In this document: positions 45,190-53,765 of the stretch, one piece after another
How positions within the stretch are numbered: position 1 is the stretch's first letter
How the letters are laid out: each line of letters begins with the position of its first letter
Source: an uncultured Caulobacter sp.
GTDB lineage: Bacteria; Pseudomonadota; Alphaproteobacteria; Caulobacterales; Caulobacteraceae
Direction of reading: 5' to 3'
Length of the DNA stretch: 64,000 nt
NCBI GenBank assembly: GCA_937925635.1
Contig: CALALX010000013.1
Location: 10,575 to 74,574, forward strand
The notes under the pieces: generated by a model
Seen by the model: only the letters and a program-made list of their open reading frames with translations
Told to the model about the DNA's origin: nothing
Database searches by the model: none
Translations under genes and position numbers: made by a program

Positions 45190-46077
45190 CTACGTCTTGA
45201 TCACCCTGAGGGCCGGAGCCGCCGCCCGTTCAGACCCGGGCTTCTGCAGCGGTCCCAATCCCGAGAAGGCCGGCGACGCGGCGAATCCGTCCCGATAGGG
45301 CGGAAATACGATCGGGTTGTCGCGCAGGCTCTTGAGCGGCTGTCCCAGACCATGCCAGCCGCGCTCGCGCACCCGCGTCACCTGATCCAGATCCAGCTCG
45401 ACGGCGATGACCTCATGGCCCGTCCCCGCCTGGTGAAGAACCTCGCCGCCAGGGCCGAACACGCCCGACAGGCCGACTCCGAGCGAGCCGGCGGTGTTGA
45501 TGTCGACGAAGAAGACCTGATTGGTCGCCGCGCTGGCCCGCGCTATGGCCAGCTCGGCCTCGCGGTCAATGGTATTGGTCATCCCGGGGTGGATGATCAC
45601 CTCCGCGCCCATCCAGGCGAGGGTGCGCGTCGTCTCCGGGAACCACATGTCGTAGCAGATCGACAGACCAAAGCGGCCGACGCCGGGGACGTCGAAGGCG
45701 ACGAACTCGTTGCCGGCGGTGACGCCCTGCTCATAAGGCAGAAAGGGATAGATCTTGCGATAGCGCGCCACGACCTGGCCGTTCGGGTCGATGACCGGCG
45801 CGGTGTTGTAGACCCGGCCGCCGTCGGCCTCGAAGAGCGAACCGGGCACCAGCCAGACGCCGGCGGCGCGGGCCGCCTCGCACATGCGGGCTTCCGCCTC
45901 GCCCGGCAGCGGCTGGGCGTTGGCGACCGCCGCCCCGAACATCGCCAGCTCGCCCAGCACCACCATGTCGACCCACGGAAGGCGCGCCTTCACGGCCGCG
46001 ACCTCGGCGGCGATCCGCGCGCCGTTGTCTCCCTTGTCGAGCTGCAGTTGAAGACCGGCGATGCCAATGGGGCGCAT
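45190..46077 (-). CDS. Nitrilase-superfamily carbon-nitrogen hydrolase
   Basis: Hydrolyses a non-peptide C-N bond, releasing ammonia. The 295-residue protein has the Glu-Lys-Cys triad at E43 (LGELAMFG), K108 (YRKIYPF) and C141 (LSICYDMWFPE). Similar to aliphatic amidases, omega-amidases and DavA-type 5-aminopentanamidases. First gene of the leftward cluster, 70 bp before the TonB receptor. Together with GabT and GabD it could convert an amide to an omega-amino acid and then to a dicarboxylate. Confidence 0.88.
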   Translation of the reverse strand: MRPIGIAGLQLQLDKGDNGARIAAEVAAVKARLPWVDMVVLGELAMFGAAVANAQPLPGEAEARMCEAARAAGVWLVPGSLFEADGGRVYNTAPVIDPNGQVVARYRKIYPFLPYEQGVTAGNEFVAFDVPGVGRFGLSICYDMWFPETTRTLAWMGAEVIIHPGMTNTIDREAELAIARASAATNQVFFVDINTAGSLGVGLSGVFGPGGEVLHQAGTGHEVIAVELDLDQVTRVRERGWHGLGQPLKSLRDNPIVFPPYRDGFAASPAFSGLGPLQKPGSERAAAPALRVIKT

Positions 46078-46145
46078 GGGAACTCTCTAGGCGGGGCCAC
46101 GAGCCCCTGTTCCTTGAGAGTGACGGCGGTTGAAACTGTCACATA

Positions 46146-46210
46146 GCGCCAGTCCGCAGCCCTTGATGGCGCCAGATTGGTTCCTTAATCACGTTCAGGT
46201 AGAAATCTGG
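46146..46210. promoter_or_regulatory. Candidate MocR operator region upstream of the nitrilase gene
   Basis: The 143-bp gap between the MocR gene and the nitrilase contains a direct repeat GCGCCAG at 46146-46152 and 46169-46175 (23-bp period, about two helical turns). It also contains an inverted repeat CCAGATT/AATCTGG at 46172-46178 and 46204-46210. GabR/MocR proteins usually bind spaced direct repeats, so the first is the better operator candidate. Confidence 0.35.
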
Positions 46211-46220
46211 ACCCAGAGCC

Positions 46221-48041
46221 TCAACCAGCGTCAGCGCGGCGGATGACGGCCGAGTCGACCAGCCGCCCCCCCGCGTCGAACCAGCCGATGCGATCACCGA
46301 CGATGGTGGTCATCAGGCTCGAGGTTTCGCCGTACGACCAGCGGTTCCACTGGCGGCGCCAGAAGTCGCCTTCCACCCACCAGCGCCCCTCGTCGCAATC
46401 CTCGCTGGCGTAACCGGCCCGACCAATCATCTGGCCGTCCGGGAGCAGTTCGATCGTGCAGGGATCGCCATAGACGGTCTTGCACAACAGCACGGCGCCC
46501 GACATCGCCGACCGCAGCGCCTCCCCCGACAGCCGCGCCTCGGCCGTTTCCGGAAAGGCGTGGGCCGTCTCCGGCAGATCCCGCATCAGGTCGGCCAGCA
46601 CCGCCACGCCCTGCCGAATGCGGTCCAGCGGCAAGCTGGTCACCCCGAGGCGAAAGATGTTCTTCGGACCCTTGTTGTCGGCGTAGTAGGGCCCGACCGG
46701 CTCGATGAGCACGCCTCGGCGCTCGGCCTCGGCCGCGAAGGCCTCGACGTCCAGGTGCTGCGGTCCGCGAACCCAGTAGGTCGCCCCGCCCCTCAGCGGC
46801 GCGATGGCCACCGACTGCTGCAGATAGTGGTTCAGGGCGTCGCGCAGCGCGGTCCGGCGCTCGCGGAACAGCCGACCCAGCCGCATCATCGTCGCGTCAT
46901 AGTGGCCCATGGCCAGGAAGTGGGCGGACGCGCGCTGATTGTTCAACGGCGGATGCCGGATGGCCAGATGTCGAAGCCGGCGCGCCTCGGCGATCACTTC
47001 CGCCGACGCGACCATGAAGCCCAGCCGCAGACCCGGCCCCAGCACTTTGGAGAAGCCGGCGACATAGATGACGCGGTCATCCCGATCCAGGCTGCGCAGG
47101 GCCGGACAGGCTTCGTCGAGGTAGTTTGTTTCGCAGGCGAAATCGTCCTCGACGATGATCAGGTCCCGCGCCGCGGCCTTTCGCAGCAGCGCCTCGCGCC
47201 GCTCGCGGGTCATCATCACGCCGGTGGGGAACTGGTGGCTGGGCGTGACATAGACCAGATCGCAGTCGTCGAGCCGCCGGTCGACGATCAGCCCCTCATC
47301 GTCGACGGGCTGGTGGACCAGGCGGGCGCCACGCTCCATGGCCAGGCCGCGCATGTCCGGATAGCCCGGATCTTCCATGGCCACGACGCTGGTCCGGTCG
47401 ATCAGCATCCGGGTGACGAGCGACAGAGCCTGCTGGGCTCCGACCGTGACGAGGATCTCGTCCGATCGCGCATGAATGCCTCGCCGCGGCAGAACCTTGG
47501 TGCGGATTTCCTCGATCAGCATCGGATCGTCCGCATCGCCGCTGTCCATGGACCACTGACCGATGTCGCCGACCGCCAGCGCCTGGCGGCTGGCCTCCCG
47601 CCACTCGGCCACGGGAAACAGCGAAGCGTCGAATAGGCCGTCGATGAACGGATATGGGTACTGCCGCCAGTTGGGCATGCGACGCGCGAGCGGTTCGTCG
47701 CCCTCGCCGGACTTGAAACGACTCCGCCACCGAGACGACGGCGCCGGCTCGCGGCCGCCGGCCACGGACTGGATCGCGGTCAGGCCGCGCAGCATGTCGT
47801 GATCGGCATAGATGCCGCTGCGCTCGCGGCTGACGAAGAGCCCTTCGTCGATCAGCTTCTGATAGGCCAGCGTGACGGTGTTGCGGGCCACGCCCAGCTG
47901 CGCGGCCAGAGCCCTGGACGACGGCAACCGCTTGCCCGGCGGAAAGGCCCCGGCGCAGGCCGCGTCGACCAGCTTGCGGCGCACCTGATCCTGCAGGCTC
48001 AGGTCGCTGTCTGGATCGAGGAAGAGCAAAGGTCTGGACAT
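46221..48041 (-). CDS. MocR/GabR-family PLP-dependent regulator with extra C-terminal domain
   Basis: Transcription factor of 606 residues. Residues 10-80 form the GntR winged helix (LPSSRALAAQLGVARNTVTLAYQKLIDEG). Residues ~120-490 are an aminotransferase-fold sensor with PLP lysine K332 in GFSKVLGPGLRLGF and the aspartate motif IVEDDFACETNYLD. Residues ~492-606 are not part of usual MocR proteins (about 450-500 residues) and read as a small beta-rich domain, GEGRWW-like, with CDEGRWWVEGDFWRRQWNRW. ATG 48041 has AAGGA seven bases upstream. Probably senses an amino acid and controls the downstream cluster. Confidence 0.9.
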   Translation of the reverse strand: MSRPLLFLDPDSDLSLQDQVRRKLVDAACAGAFPPGKRLPSSRALAAQLGVARNTVTLAYQKLIDEGLFVSRERSGIYADHDMLRGLTAIQSVAGGREPAPSSRWRSRFKSGEGDEPLARRMPNWRQYPYPFIDGLFDASLFPVAEWREASRQALAVGDIGQWSMDSGDADDPMLIEEIRTKVLPRRGIHARSDEILVTVGAQQALSLVTRMLIDRTSVVAMEDPGYPDMRGLAMERGARLVHQPVDDEGLIVDRRLDDCDLVYVTPSHQFPTGVMMTRERREALLRKAAARDLIIVEDDFACETNYLDEACPALRSLDRDDRVIYVAGFSKVLGPGLRLGFMVASAEVIAEARRLRHLAIRHPPLNNQRASAHFLAMGHYDATMMRLGRLFRERRTALRDALNHYLQQSVAIAPLRGGATYWVRGPQHLDVEAFAAEAERRGVLIEPVGPYYADNKGPKNIFRLGVTSLPLDRIRQGVAVLADLMRDLPETAHAFPETAEARLSGEALRSAMSGAVLLCKTVYGDPCTIELLPDGQMIGRAGYASEDCDEGRWWVEGDFWRRQWNRWSYGETSSLMTTIVGDRIGWFDAGGRLVDSAVIRRADAG

Positions 48042-48258
48042 GGCCCGATCCTTCTTACCTGAGACCATCGCTGTCCAGCGTCGCGAACTTCCGGCCTCCG
48101 CGACGAAGCGCGGCGCCCCGGCGCGACTGGCCGGAAGGCGCCGTCAGCGCCTCTACGCCGCCTTGCGGTCCGAAGAGTCAGGTGTCCGGCGCGGCCTCAC
48201 GCCGAGCGCCGACCCGCGGCGACGTCGATCTCACGCTCGACGCCCCCCGCCTTGCCCC

Positions 48259-48272
48259 TTGACGCGGGTCAA
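48259..48272. promoter_or_regulatory. FNR/DNR-type site upstream of the alpha/beta hydrolase
   Basis: TTGAC-GCGG-GTCAA, a perfect inverted repeat of the Crp/Fnr type. Its centre lies 72 bp before the ATG at 48338, so a class II promoter (centre at -41.5) would start near 48307 and leave a normal 31-nt leader. Confidence 0.75.
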
Positions 48273-48337
48273 GGCGCGGGTCCGACCCGGGGCTAGTCTG
48301 GCGTCAGGATCGCGCCGTCCGCGAAGGGACACCGCCC

Positions 48338-49012
48338 ATGCCGCACCGTCAGACCCTCACCCCGGTGCTGGTCCCGCCGCTCGGACTTTCGGGAGATCTT
48401 CGCGCGCCCTCCGATCCCTCCGCCGTCGTCATCTTCGCGCACGGCAGCGGATCGAGCCGGTTCAGCCCCCGCAACCAGCAGGTGGCGGAGGCCCTGGCGG
48501 ACGCGGGCATGGCCAGCCTCATGCTCGATCTTCTCACCGAGCGCGAGGCCCGTGACCGGAGCACCATCTTCGACATCGACCTGCTCGCCGCGCGCGTGGT
48601 GTCGGCCATCGACTGGGCCAGAGGCGAGCCGACGCTGCGCAACCTGCCGATTGGGCTGTTCGGCGCCAGCACCGGCGCGGCGGCGGCTCTCAAGGCCGCG
48701 GCGCTGCGGTCCGCGGACGTGGCCGCGGTGGTCTCGCGCGGAGGCCGGCCCGACCTCGCCGAGGACGCCCTGGACCGCGTGACGGCGCCAACGCTGCTCA
48801 TCGTCGGCGGGGCCGACGAGCCTGTCCTGACCTGGAACCGGCAGGCGCGCCTGCGCCTCGCGGGACCGTCTCGGCTGAGCGTGGTGCCCGGGGCCACCCA
48901 TCTCTTCGAGGAGCCCGGCGCGCTCGATCAGGTGATCAGGCTCGCGGCGATCTGGTTCGCCGAACATCTGCGACCGACGCCGGCGACGCGAGACGGCGCC
49001 CCGAACGGCTAG
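48338..49012 (+). CDS. Dienelactone hydrolase-like alpha/beta hydrolase
   Basis: A 224-residue single-domain alpha/beta hydrolase. The oxyanion loop is VIFAHGSGSSRFSPRNQQVAEAL, the nucleophile S111 lies in IGLFGASTGAAAAL, and the acid and histidine are D160 (VGGADEP) and H188 (GATHLFEE). Preceded by an FNR-type site. It converges with the phosphoribosyltransferase gene, sharing CTAG as stop for both. Small hydrolases of this type are found fused to phosphoribosyltransferases in other bacteria, which suggests a shared function. Substrate unknown. Confidence 0.88.
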   Translation: MPHRQTLTPVLVPPLGLSGDLRAPSDPSAVVIFAHGSGSSRFSPRNQQVAEALADAGMASLMLDLLTEREARDRSTIFDIDLLAARVVSAIDWARGEPTLRNLPIGLFGASTGAAAALKAAALRSADVAAVVSRGGRPDLAEDALDRVTAPTLLIVGGADEPVLTWNRQARLRLAGPSRLSVVPGATHLFEEPGALDQVIRLAAIWFAEHLRPTPATRDGAPNG

Positions 49013-49659
49013 GCCGGTTCGAGCAGGGCCAGAACCTCGTCGTCCGACAGCTGGTGAAAGTCGAGGTAAAACGCTCCCACACCGGGGAACTCGGCCGGTT
49101 CCGCCAGGCAAATGACATCATCAACCTCGGAAGCGATCTCGGCGACGGTATCCGGCGGCGCCACGGGCACCGCGAGGATGAGCCGCGCGACGCCAAGCCC
49201 CTTCAATCCGCGGATCGCCGCCTTGGCGGTGGCGCCCGTCGCCAGGCCGTCGTCGACGACGACCACCGCCCTGCCCTTCGGGTCGGGCCGCTTGCGGCCG
49301 CCGAAGTAGAGGCGACGACGTCGCTCGATTTCGGCCAGTTCGCGCGCGGCTTCGCGCTCGAGCCATTCAGGCCCGGCGCCGCTCACGCGCAGCACGGTAT
49401 CGTTGACCACCATCCGCGGATGGTCGCCGTCGATGACGGCCGCCACCGCGACCTCGGGATTTCCCGGCGCGCCGATCTTGCGGACCAGCGCCAGGTCGAG
49501 CGGCGCCTGGAGTCTGCGCGCGACCTCGGCCGCCACGGGCACGCCGCCTCGCGGCAGGGCGTAGACGATGACATCCTTCAGCCCCATGGTCGCCAACCGC
49601 TCCGCCAGGAGTCGCCCGGCTTCGGCGCGATCGGAGAAAAGCGGCGGCAACGTCGTCAT
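49009..49659 (-). CDS. Type I phosphoribosyltransferase family protein
   Basis: A 216-residue PRTase-fold protein. The PRPP-binding loop is GRAVVVVDDGLATGATAKAAI, preceded by a flexible-loop region and the N-terminal VIVYALPRGGVPVAAEVARRL and LVRKIGAPGNPEVAVAAV segments typical of the stand-alone family near stress and hypoxia genes. No nucleobase specificity is recognisable. It overlaps the alcohol dehydrogenase stop by ATGA and so is the second gene of that operon. Confidence 0.9.
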   Translation of the reverse strand: MTTLPPLFSDRAEAGRLLAERLATMGLKDVIVYALPRGGVPVAAEVARRLQAPLDLALVRKIGAPGNPEVAVAAVIDGDHPRMVVNDTVLRVSGAGPEWLEREAARELAEIERRRRLYFGGRKRPDPKGRAVVVVDDGLATGATAKAAIRGLKGLGVARLILAVPVAPPDTVAEIASEVDDVICLAEPAEFPGVGAFYLDFHQLSDDEVLALLEPA

Positions 49660-50735
49660 GGTTCGGAATCTCCCTTGGCGCCTCGCCTGACCTCGTCGGG
49701 GGGCCAGGACGGGGCCGCATCCCCCTGGCCCTCCGACAAGCCGTCCGGGATCAGCACCGCGGCGCCGGTGAAAGCCCCGTCGCGCAGGTCGTCCAGCGCC
49801 TTGTTCGCCTGTGACAGGGGATAGGATGTGACCTGGGCGCGAACGCCCGACCGGTTCGCCAAGGCCAGATAGACCGCGGCGTCGGCGCGGGTGAGATTGG
49901 CGACCGAGACGACGCGGCGTTCCTCCCATAGGTCGGCATAGGGAAAGGCCGGAATGTCGCTCATATGGATGCCGCCGCAGACCACCGTTCCACCCTTGCG
50001 GACGGCGCGCAGGGCGGTCGGAACCAGGGCGCCGACCGGGGCGAAGATGATCGCCGCATCCAGCGGCTCCGGCGGCGTTTCGTCCGATCCTCCGGCCCAT
50101 ATGCAACCGAGTTCGCGCGCGAGGGCCTGGGCGGCCGTGTCGCCTGGCCGCGTCAGCGCGTAGATCTCCTGTCCCTCATGGATCGCGAGCTGGGCCAACA
50201 GGTGGGCGGCCGCCCCGAAGCCGTAGAGTCCCAGGCGGCGAACGGACCGGGCCTCGCAGGCCTTGCGCCAGGAGCGGTAGCCGATCAGGCCGGCGCACAA
50301 TAGCGGCGCGCACTCGGCGTCGGAAAGGCCGTCCGGCAGGGGAAAGCAGAAGCGAGCGTCGGCGACCGCCTGTTCGGCGTAGCCACCGTCGCGGGTCCAG
50401 CCCGTGAACAGCGGTCGCTCACAGAGGTTCTCCGCCCCTTCGAGACAGTAGCGGCAGGCGCCGCAGGTGCGCCCCAGCCACGGCACGCCGACCCGGTCGC
50501 CAATCGCGAAGCCGCTGACGTCGGGCGCCATCGCCTCGACGACGCCAACGACCTCGTGCCCCGGGACGACGCCTTCCACCACGGCCGGAAGATCGCCGTC
50601 GACGATATGCAGATCCGTCCGGCAGACACCGCACGCCCGCACGCGGAGCAGCAGTTCGCCCGGCCCAGGCGCGAGATCGGGACGAATCGCCGGCTCAAGC
50701 CGACCGCCTTGTTGAGCGAGGACCATGGCGAACAT
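49656..50735 (-). CDS. Zinc-dependent alcohol dehydrogenase family protein
   Basis: NAD(P)-linked medium-chain dehydrogenase of 359 residues. Catalytic zinc ligands lie in RACGVCRTDLH and VPGHEVVGVV, and structural zinc cysteines in GRTCGACRYCLEGAENLC. The nucleotide-binding turn is LGLYGFGAAAHL. ATG at 50735 has GGAGG six bases upstream. Likely ethanol or a short alcohol/aldehyde as substrate under low oxygen. An FNR-type site is 83 bp upstream of the start. The C-terminal ~30 residues after VLIPDGL are an unusual hydrophilic tail. Confidence 0.88.
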   Translation of the reverse strand: MFAMVLAQQGGRLEPAIRPDLAPGPGELLLRVRACGVCRTDLHIVDGDLPAVVEGVVPGHEVVGVVEAMAPDVSGFAIGDRVGVPWLGRTCGACRYCLEGAENLCERPLFTGWTRDGGYAEQAVADARFCFPLPDGLSDAECAPLLCAGLIGYRSWRKACEARSVRRLGLYGFGAAAHLLAQLAIHEGQEIYALTRPGDTAAQALARELGCIWAGGSDETPPEPLDAAIIFAPVGALVPTALRAVRKGGTVVCGGIHMSDIPAFPYADLWEERRVVSVANLTRADAAVYLALANRSGVRAQVTSYPLSQANKALDDLRDGAFTGAAVLIPDGLSEGQGDAAPSWPPDEVRRGAKGDSEP

Positions 50736-50817
50736 GCGATACCTCCCACTCGCCGACTGACCGGGTCGGGCGATGAGCGCCAGCGACGTACAACACTCCA
50801 GCTCGGGGAATGCCGCA

Positions 50818-50831
50818 TTGACGAAGGTCAA
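50818..50831. promoter_or_regulatory. FNR/DNR-type site between adh and moaD
   Basis: TTGAC-GAAG-GTCAA, perfect inverted halves. Located in the 281-bp divergent region: class II spacing predicts a start near 50783 for the alcohol dehydrogenase (48-nt leader) or near 50866 for moaD (150-nt leader). It may serve either or both. Confidence 0.75.
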
Positions 50832-51016
50832 CGTCGCCGCCCGTCGCGCCGTCTCACGCCGATGTCAGGCCCCCTTGGCCTTGGACCGATTGGCGTTCGA
50901 TCCGCGCGCGACGCCTTGTCGCGCATCACCTTGCGCGGTGCGCCAAAGGACGGCCTTGGGCGCCCCGCTTGATGTTCGACAATCGCGTCGCGACGGGATC
51001 GCGCTAGGCAACGGCC

Positions 51017-51298
51017 ATGACCCTGCTCATGCAACCTGCGCCGGCGGCGCGCGCCGTCGACCTTGAAGTCCTGTTCTTCGGCGCCATCGCCGACATCTTT
51101 GGCAGCCGCACGAGACTGGCGATCGGTCCGGAGGGCGCGAGTCTGGCCGAGCTGCGGCGCCGGCTGTCGCGGATCGGCGGCGACGCCATCCTGCGGTCTG
51201 ACATCCGCGTGGCCGTCGACCAGACGCTCGTTCACGGCGAGGCGACGGTAAGGCCGGGTCAGGAAGTCGCCTTCATGTCCCCCTTCTCGGGAGGTTGA
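51017..51298 (+). CDS. moaD: Molybdopterin synthase sulfur carrier subunit
   Basis: Ubiquitin-like sulfur carrier that donates sulfur to precursor Z in molybdenum-cofactor synthesis. The 93-residue beta-grasp protein has LEVLFFGAIADIFG, VAVDQTLVHGEATVRPGQEVAFMSPFSGG and ends in the required Gly-Gly. Its stop is followed one base later by the moaB start; moaE is not in the window. Transcribed with moaB and moeA. Confidence 0.92.
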   Translation: MTLLMQPAPAARAVDLEVLFFGAIADIFGSRTRLAIGPEGASLAELRRRLSRIGGDAILRSDIRVAVDQTLVHGEATVRPGQEVAFMSPFSGG

Positions 51299-51299
51299 A

Positions 51300-51863
51300 T
51301 TGACCGCCGCCCCCAACCCGGCCAGCAAGGCCAGGATCCAGGAAGACCTGCCGTTTCATCCGCTCGGCATCGCCGTCCTCACCATTTCCGACACGCGCAC
51401 AGAGGCGACCGACACCTCCGGCGGCCTGCTGGCGGAGCGCCTGACTTCCGCCGGCCATTGGCTGCGCCACAAGGTCATCGTCGCGGACGACGTCGAAGCC
51501 ATTCGCGACTGTGTCGGCGTCTTCGTCGAAGACCCTGACGTGGACGTGATCCTGACCACGGGCGGCACCGGCTTCTCACCCCGGGACGTCACGCCCGAGG
51601 CGGTGCGGCCGTTGTTGAGACGGGAAATGGACGGCTTTTCCGTCGTTTTCCACCAGGCGAGCTACGGATCCGTCGGTGTCTCGACGCTGCAGTCACGGGC
51701 CCTGGCCGGACAGATCGACGAGACCTTCATCTTCTGCGTCCCCGGCTCGACGGGCGCCTGCCGCGACGCTTGGGACCTGGTGCTGGCGCAAGAGCTCGAC
51801 AGCCGGTTCCGCCCCTGCTCGCTGGTCGGTCAGGTGCCGCGCTACCGCGGTCTGTGCCCATGA
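51300..51863 (+). CDS. moaB: Molybdenum cofactor biosynthesis protein MoaB/Mog
   Basis: Adenylates molybdopterin or has a related role before metal insertion. The 187-residue protein shows GIAVLTISDTRTEATDTSGG, the substrate motif DVILTTGGTGFSPRDVTPEA, and FCVPGSTGACRDAWD, matching MoaB. TTG at 51300 follows GGAGG. Overlaps moeA by ATGA. MoaB and MogA are hard to separate by sequence; length and the VFHQASYGSVGVSTLQSRA segment favour MoaB. Confidence 0.9.
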   Translation: MTAAPNPASKARIQEDLPFHPLGIAVLTISDTRTEATDTSGGLLAERLTSAGHWLRHKVIVADDVEAIRDCVGVFVEDPDVDVILTTGGTGFSPRDVTPEAVRPLLRREMDGFSVVFHQASYGSVGVSTLQSRALAGQIDETFIFCVPGSTGACRDAWDLVLAQELDSRFRPCSLVGQVPRYRGLCP

Positions 51864-53041
51864 TCGACTTTGACGAGGCCTGCGCCGCGGTCGCCGCCCT
51901 GGCGCGCCCGCTCGGCGTTGAACGCGTCCCGCTGGACGACGCCTGGGGCCGGGTGCTCGCCGCGCCGGTCTTGGCCGCGCGCGACAGTCCGCCCCGCGCC
52001 GTCGCCGCTATGGACGGCTACGCCATGCGGGAAGAGGACGCGACCGTCGGGGCCCGCCTGGTCGTCGCCGGGTCGGTCTACCCCGGCTGCGAGACCGGGG
52101 CGGCGATCGATCCCGGCCACTGCGCCCGGATCTTCACCGGCGCGCCCGTCCCGCCAGGCGCGGATCGTGTCGTGATGCAGGAACACGTCAGCCGCGACGG
52201 CGATGTCGCCGTGATTGGCCCGGGCGTCGGCGCCGCGAGTCACGTTCGGGCGGCCGGGAGCGATTTCCGCGCCGGAGACAGCCTGCTCGAAGCCGGCGCC
52301 CTTCTGACGCCGGGCGCGCTTGTCGCCGCCGCAGCCGCCGATCAGGCGACCGTCGACGTGTACCTTCGACCCCGTGTCTCGATCCTCTGCACGGGCGACG
52401 AGCTGGTCGCGCCTGGCAGCGCCGCCGCCGGCCAGAGCGCCATCCCGGACAGCGTCTCGATCGGCGTCGCCGCCCTGGCGCGGGTCTGGAGCGCCCAGGT
52501 GGTCGGCCGCCGCCGGGTGGGAGACGATCCCGTCGCGATCGGCGACGCCGCCGCCGCCCTCGATGAAGCGGACGTCGTGGTGGTCACGGGCGGCGCCTCG
52601 GTCGGCGAACGCGACTATTCTCGGACCGTCTTCGAGGCGCTCGGCGTCGACATCCTGTTCGCCAAGGTCGCGATGAAGCCCGGCAAGCCTGTCTGGCTCG
52701 GCAGGGCGGACGGGCGGGCCGTCCTCGGCCTTCCGGGCAATCCGTCGGCGGCGATGGTGACCGCCCGCCTGTTCCTGGCGCCGCTGCTCGCTGGCCTGGG
52801 CGGACGGCCGGCGGACCATGCCCTGGGCTGGACCACCCTGCCCCTGGCCCAGGACCTGACCGCCGGCGGCGACCGGACCTCCTTCGTTCGCGCCCGCCGC
52901 TGCGACCAGGGCGTCCGGCCCCTGGCCAATCAGGACTCCAGCGGACAGGGCGTGCTGGCCGGGGCGGACCTGCTCATTCGCCAGCGGCCCGGCATGCCCG
53001 CGCGACCGGCCAGGTCGCTGGTGGACGTGCTGACCTTCTAG
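51860..53041 (+). CDS. moeA: Molybdopterin molybdotransferase MoeA
   Basis: Inserts molybdate into adenylated molybdopterin. The 393-residue protein has the family signature PPRAVAAMDGYAMREED, RIFTGAPVPPGADRVVMQEH, the central GDELV motif, the VVVTGGASVGERDYSRTVFEALGVDILFAKVAMKPGKP segment and GLPGNPSAAM. Last gene of moaD-moaB-moeA. Required for active NarG encoded at the window end. Confidence 0.94.
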   Translation: MIDFDEACAAVAALARPLGVERVPLDDAWGRVLAAPVLAARDSPPRAVAAMDGYAMREEDATVGARLVVAGSVYPGCETGAAIDPGHCARIFTGAPVPPGADRVVMQEHVSRDGDVAVIGPGVGAASHVRAAGSDFRAGDSLLEAGALLTPGALVAAAAADQATVDVYLRPRVSILCTGDELVAPGSAAAGQSAIPDSVSIGVAALARVWSAQVVGRRRVGDDPVAIGDAAAALDEADVVVVTGGASVGERDYSRTVFEALGVDILFAKVAMKPGKPVWLGRADGRAVLGLPGNPSAAMVTARLFLAPLLAGLGGRPADHALGWTTLPLAQDLTAGGDRTSFVRARRCDQGVRPLANQDSSGQGVLAGADLLIRQRPGMPARPARSLVDVLTF

Positions 53042-53071
53042 ACCGGCGGCCGTCGCCGAGCGCCGCTCGCG

Positions 53072-53599
53072 CTATCGATCAAGAAAGCGTGGGAACAGGA
53101 TCTCGTTCTCGATCCGCATATGCTCGCGCAGGTCATCGTCGATCTTCGAACAGAGCCGGTAAAGATCCCGCCAGAGGCCACAGGCGTCGGCGGGCGGCTG
53201 GAACGCGTCGGTAAGCGCCCTCAGGCGGCGGAGCTGGTCGTCCACCCCCTCGTGATCGGCGACCATCCTGCCAATCGGATGCCGGATCATCGGGGCGCCC
53301 CCGGCCAGCATCATCGGAAACAGGATCCGCTCCTCCTTTTGCTGATGCTCCTCGAGATCGGCCTGCATGATGGCGAGATGGTTGGTCAGACCGCGCGGTC
53401 GGCCGGGATGGTCGGCATGCGCGCCGTCCACACGCCGCGAGAGCCTGATCGCTTCTGGGAAATCGCGGCGGTGGACCTCGTGATAGCGGCGCAGGATGTG
53501 GCCGATCAGGTCCTGGTCGTCGAGGCGGGCCGGATCCTGCGGGCGGGGGCGGACCGACAGGAAATCGGCCCGGGGGAACAAAACGTCAGTCGGGATCAT
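53072..53599 (-). CDS. Hemerythrin-like di-iron protein (YtfE/RIC/DnrN type)
   Basis: Probable repair-of-iron-centres protein acting after nitrosative stress. The 175-residue helical protein has the hemerythrin pattern of histidines and glutamates: HILRRYHEVHRRDFPE, LTNHLAIMQADLEEHQQKEERILFPMM, GRMVADHEGVDDQLRRL and LREHMRIENEILFPRFL. It lacks the N-terminal DUF542 domain seen in full RIC proteins. ATG at 53599 has AGGAGG nine bases upstream. Divergent from the ribonucleotide reductase gene; no convincing FNR site is present between them. Confidence 0.85.
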   Translation of the reverse strand: MIPTDVLFPRADFLSVRPRPQDPARLDDQDLIGHILRRYHEVHRRDFPEAIRLSRRVDGAHADHPGRPRGLTNHLAIMQADLEEHQQKEERILFPMMLAGGAPMIRHPIGRMVADHEGVDDQLRRLRALTDAFQPPADACGLWRDLYRLCSKIDDDLREHMRIENEILFPRFLDR

Positions 53600-53765
53600 G
53601 ATGTCGCACCTCCTGGCCGGAGCCTGCGCCCGGAGCCGCCGGAGGGCATTGACGCCGACGCCGCGGCGGCTTGATGAACAGCAGGTCGGCGCTTGTCGGG
53701 GATCGTGGCCGCGACCGATCGACTCGCCGGACGGTCGCGGTTCACCAACCGCGAGGCGTTCGTTC

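Noticed and set aside
53671..53684. TTGAT-GAAC-AGCAG between the di-iron protein and nrdJ genes
   Set aside because: Only one half-site matches, so it is not convincing as a regulator site.
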